A stretch of DNA of 7,731 bases from Candidatus Hydrogenedentota bacterium. GTDB lineage: Bacteria; Hydrogenedentota; Hydrogenedentia; Hydrogenedentales; SLHB01. The position numbers and the translations under genes are program-made. Numbering within the stretch: the first letter of the stretch is position 1; every line of letters starts with the position of its first letter. This document shows positions 6,217 through 7,731 of this stretch, piece by piece. The notes beneath the pieces are model-generated. The model worked only from the letters and a program-made list of their open reading frames with translations. It ran no database searches and had not been told where the DNA came from. Where the stretch lies: contig PUOI01000593.1 of NCBI GenBank assembly GCA_003552765.1, positions 1 to 7,731 on the forward strand, read 5' to 3'.

Positions 6217-6894
6217 ATGACGTCCGGAAGGAAGCGGATAATCGCGTGCGAAGGCATAAAGCCAGAGCTGACGCGGATGCTGGAAGAAACCTCCGCGGAT
6301 GTCGATTGCGTCTTCATAAGGCAAGAGCTTCATAGGCATCCCGAGCGCATCAAGGATGAAGTGGAAGCCGCGCTCGACGCGGCCGATTCGCCTTGTGACG
6401 AGGTCATTCTTGGGTATGGCCTGTGCTCGAACGGCGTCGTTGGCATTGAAGCGCGCGAATGCCGGTTGATCATCCCCAAGGTTCACGATTGCATCGGGAT
6501 GTATCTCGGCTCCCTAACGCGCTACATCGCGATGTTTGACCAACGCCCCGGCACGTACTACCTCACGACCGGCTGGATCGAGAAGGGCAAGGATCCGCTG
6601 ACGACGATGCGGGAGGAGTACGCCGCACGGGTGGGCATGGCCGACGCGGAGGAAGCCATGCGGGAGGAACTCCAGCACTACTCGACGATCGCCTTCATCG
6701 ACCTTAAATTGCGTTCGGACACGGAGCGCTTCAAGCGTATAGCCCGCGAGAACGCCGAGTATTTCGGGCTGGAATACGTGGAAATCCAGGGAGACTGGTC
6801 CCTCTTGAGAAAGCTGGTTGAGGGGCCGTATGACCCATCCGAGTTTGTCATAGTGGAGCCCGGCGGCCGGGTTGAACAGAGACTGTTCCGGTAG
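6217..6894 (+). CDS. DUF1638 family protein, function unknown
   Basis: This 225-residue protein matches what I recall of the DUF1638 family, often found beside corrinoid methyltransferase genes and of no established function to my knowledge. Recognisable blocks are IIACEGIKPEL (8-18), the Cys-bearing GYGLCSNG (66-73), IPKVHDCI (86-93), GSLTRY (98-103) and PGTYYLTTGWIE (111-122). Cysteines 11, 31, 60, 70, 82 and 92 all fall in the first 92 residues, with His90-Asp91-Cys92 the most striking group, which suggests a metal or cofactor site. I see no signal peptide or membrane segment, so it should be cytoplasmic. The ATG is 10 nt after the hydantoinase-like stop and has no clear Shine-Dalgarno sequence, pointing to translational coupling; no other start codon is available in frame. 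The two proteins probably work together. It ends in TAG. Confidence 0.88.
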   Translation: MTSGRKRIIACEGIKPELTRMLEETSADVDCVFIRQELHRHPERIKDEVEAALDAADSPCDEVILGYGLCSNGVVGIEARECRLIIPKVHDCIGMYLGSLTRYIAMFDQRPGTYYLTTGWIEKGKDPLTTMREEYAARVGMADAEEAMREELQHYSTIAFIDLKLRSDTERFKRIARENAEYFGLEYVEIQGDWSLLRKLVEGPYDPSEFVIVEPGGRVEQRLFR

Positions 6895-6905
6895 CCTCAT
6901 GGGAT

Positions 6906-6925
6906 GACGCCGGTGGCGTCTTCTT
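6906..6925 (+). terminator. Weak terminator-like hairpin before the pterin methyltransferase gene
   Basis: GACGCC (6906-6911) and GGCGTC (6915-6920) form a perfect 6-bp stem with a 3-nt GGT loop, followed by TTCTT. Across a T-T mismatch, GA (6903-6904) can also pair with TC (6922-6923). It lies 11 nt after the DUF1638 stop, in an 88-nt gap. The stem is short and the T tract interrupted, so it is at best a partial terminator or attenuator. Confidence 0.4.
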
Positions 6926-6970
6926 GAAACCTAATCGGGGCCAAGGACCGGGGTAAGAGAGACACAACAG

Positions 6971-6976
6971 AAGGAG
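6971..6976 (+). promoter_or_regulatory. Ribosome binding site that sets a GTG start
   Basis: AAGGAG lies 6 nt before GTG at 6983. This spacing, and the way protein similarity begins right at the GTG (VEIVGELINASRK, matching the usual N-terminus of the pterin methyltransferase family), identify GTG as the start rather than a later ATG. Confidence 0.8.
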
Positions 6977-6982
6977 CTTACT

Positions 6983-7731
6983 GTGGAAATAGTAGGAGAG
7001 CTAATCAACGCCAGTAGAAAATCCGTCCGTCCCTTGATCGAAAACAAGGACGCGAAGGGAATAATCGATCTCGCCCGGAAGCAAGTCGAGGGCGGCGCGG
7101 ACTACATTGATGTGAACGCGGGCATGTTCATAAAGCAGGAGCCCGAGTATCTACGCTGGCTCGTCGAAACCGTGCAGAGTGAACTCGATGTGCCATGCTG
7201 CATAGACAGCCCGAGTTACGAGGCGATCGAGGAGGCGCTCAAGGCCCATAAGGGCATGCCCATGATCAACTCGATATCGCTCGAAAAAGATCGCTACGCC
7301 AACGTGATGCCGCTTGTGGAGGCCGCGGAATGCAAGGTCGTTGCGCTGTGCATGGACGATACGGGAATGCCCGAGACGAAGGATCAGCGCATGGACATCG
7401 CCAATCGGCTGATCAACGAACTCGTTCAGAAGGGCGTGAAACCGGACAACATCTATGTGGATCCGCTCGTGCAGCCCATCGGGACCGACGACAAGTACGG
7501 CGTGGAGTTTCTCGACACCATCGAGGCGTTGAAGCGCGAGTTCCCGGACACCCACCACATGTGCGGGCTTTCCAACATCTCATTCGACATGCCCAAGCGG
7601 AAGTTCGTCAACCGGGTGTTCATGGTCATGGCCATCGCCAGGGGGCTGGATGGGGCCATACTCAACCCGACGGACACCCAAATGATGGCGTCGATCATCA
7701 CGGCCGAGACGCTTATGGGCCGGGACAAGTA
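6983..7731 (+). CDS. Methylcorrinoid:tetrahydrofolate methyltransferase, MtgA/AcsE-like (3' end missing)
   Basis: Translation from GTG 6983 stays open to the window edge, giving 249 codons plus two bases; family members are about 260-275 residues, so only a short C-terminal piece is missing. The pterin-binding (dihydropteroate-synthase-like) barrel is recognisable from GELINASRK (5-13), GADYIDVNAG (38-47), MPMINSIS near residue 92, VDPLVQPIGTD near 155, CGLSNISFDMP near 194, and then LNPTD. The conserved Asn in DVNAG and in SNISF are typical pterin-contact positions of this group. By family knowledge it moves the methyl group between the corrinoid protein and tetrahydrofolate. In this context the direction is most likely from methyl-Co(III) to tetrahydrofolate, feeding oxidation or the Wood-Ljungdahl pathway. 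It differs from an acetogenesis AcsE only by context, so MtgA, MtqA or AcsE naming is uncertain. It may be expressed separately, behind the hairpin at 6906-6925. Confidence 0.92.
   Translation, partial: MEIVGELINASRKSVRPLIENKDAKGIIDLARKQVEGGADYIDVNAGMFIKQEPEYLRWLVETVQSELDVPCCIDSPSYEAIEEALKAHKGMPMINSISLEKDRYANVMPLVEAAECKVVALCMDDTGMPETKDQRMDIANRLINELVQKGVKPDNIYVDPLVQPIGTDDKYGVEFLDTIEALKREFPDTHHMCGLSNISFDMPKRKFVNRVFMVMAIARGLDGAILNPTDTQMMASIITAETLMGRDK

Overview
The window looks like part of a catabolic operon from an anaerobic bacterium that demethylates a quaternary or methylated amine through a corrinoid protein and passes the methyl group to tetrahydrofolate. Every gene lies on the + strand and codon third positions are rich in G and C. 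The gene families are typical of acetogens, sulfate reducers and other strict anaerobes. There is no rRNA, tRNA or ribosomal protein gene, so I do not name a phylum.

Layout. Positions 1-483 hold no convincing gene: a plausible sigma70 promoter (142-171) and a leader of about 300 nt. Then come six genes: a corrinoid protein (484-1122); two tandem MttB-superfamily methyltransferases without pyrrolysine (1196-2650 and 2715-4202); a hydantoinase/oxoprolinase-like ASKHA ATPase (4221-6206); a DUF1638 protein (6217-6894); and a pterin-binding methyltransferase of the MtgA/AcsE type (6983 to the window edge, cut off near its C-terminus). A strong intrinsic terminator or attenuator (1132-1176) sits between the corrinoid gene and the first MttB gene. 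A weaker hairpin (6906-6925) precedes the last gene. The hydantoinase-like and DUF1638 genes are packed most tightly (gaps of 18 and 10 nt).

How the genes could work together. By family knowledge, an MttB-type enzyme moves a methyl group from substrate to the Co(I) corrinoid bound by the small protein, and the MtgA/AcsE-type enzyme moves it from methyl-Co(III) to tetrahydrofolate. That accounts for four of the six genes. The hydantoinase-like protein and DUF1638 are the unexplained part. The first keeps its ATP-site motifs, but a Cys-x-x-Cys replaces the usual glycine-rich loop, and no HyuB partner is visible. No reductive activator of the RamA/RACo type is in the window. The substrate cannot be read from the sequence. 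Three of the five complete genes end in TAG, which argues against a genome that decodes TAG as pyrrolysine.
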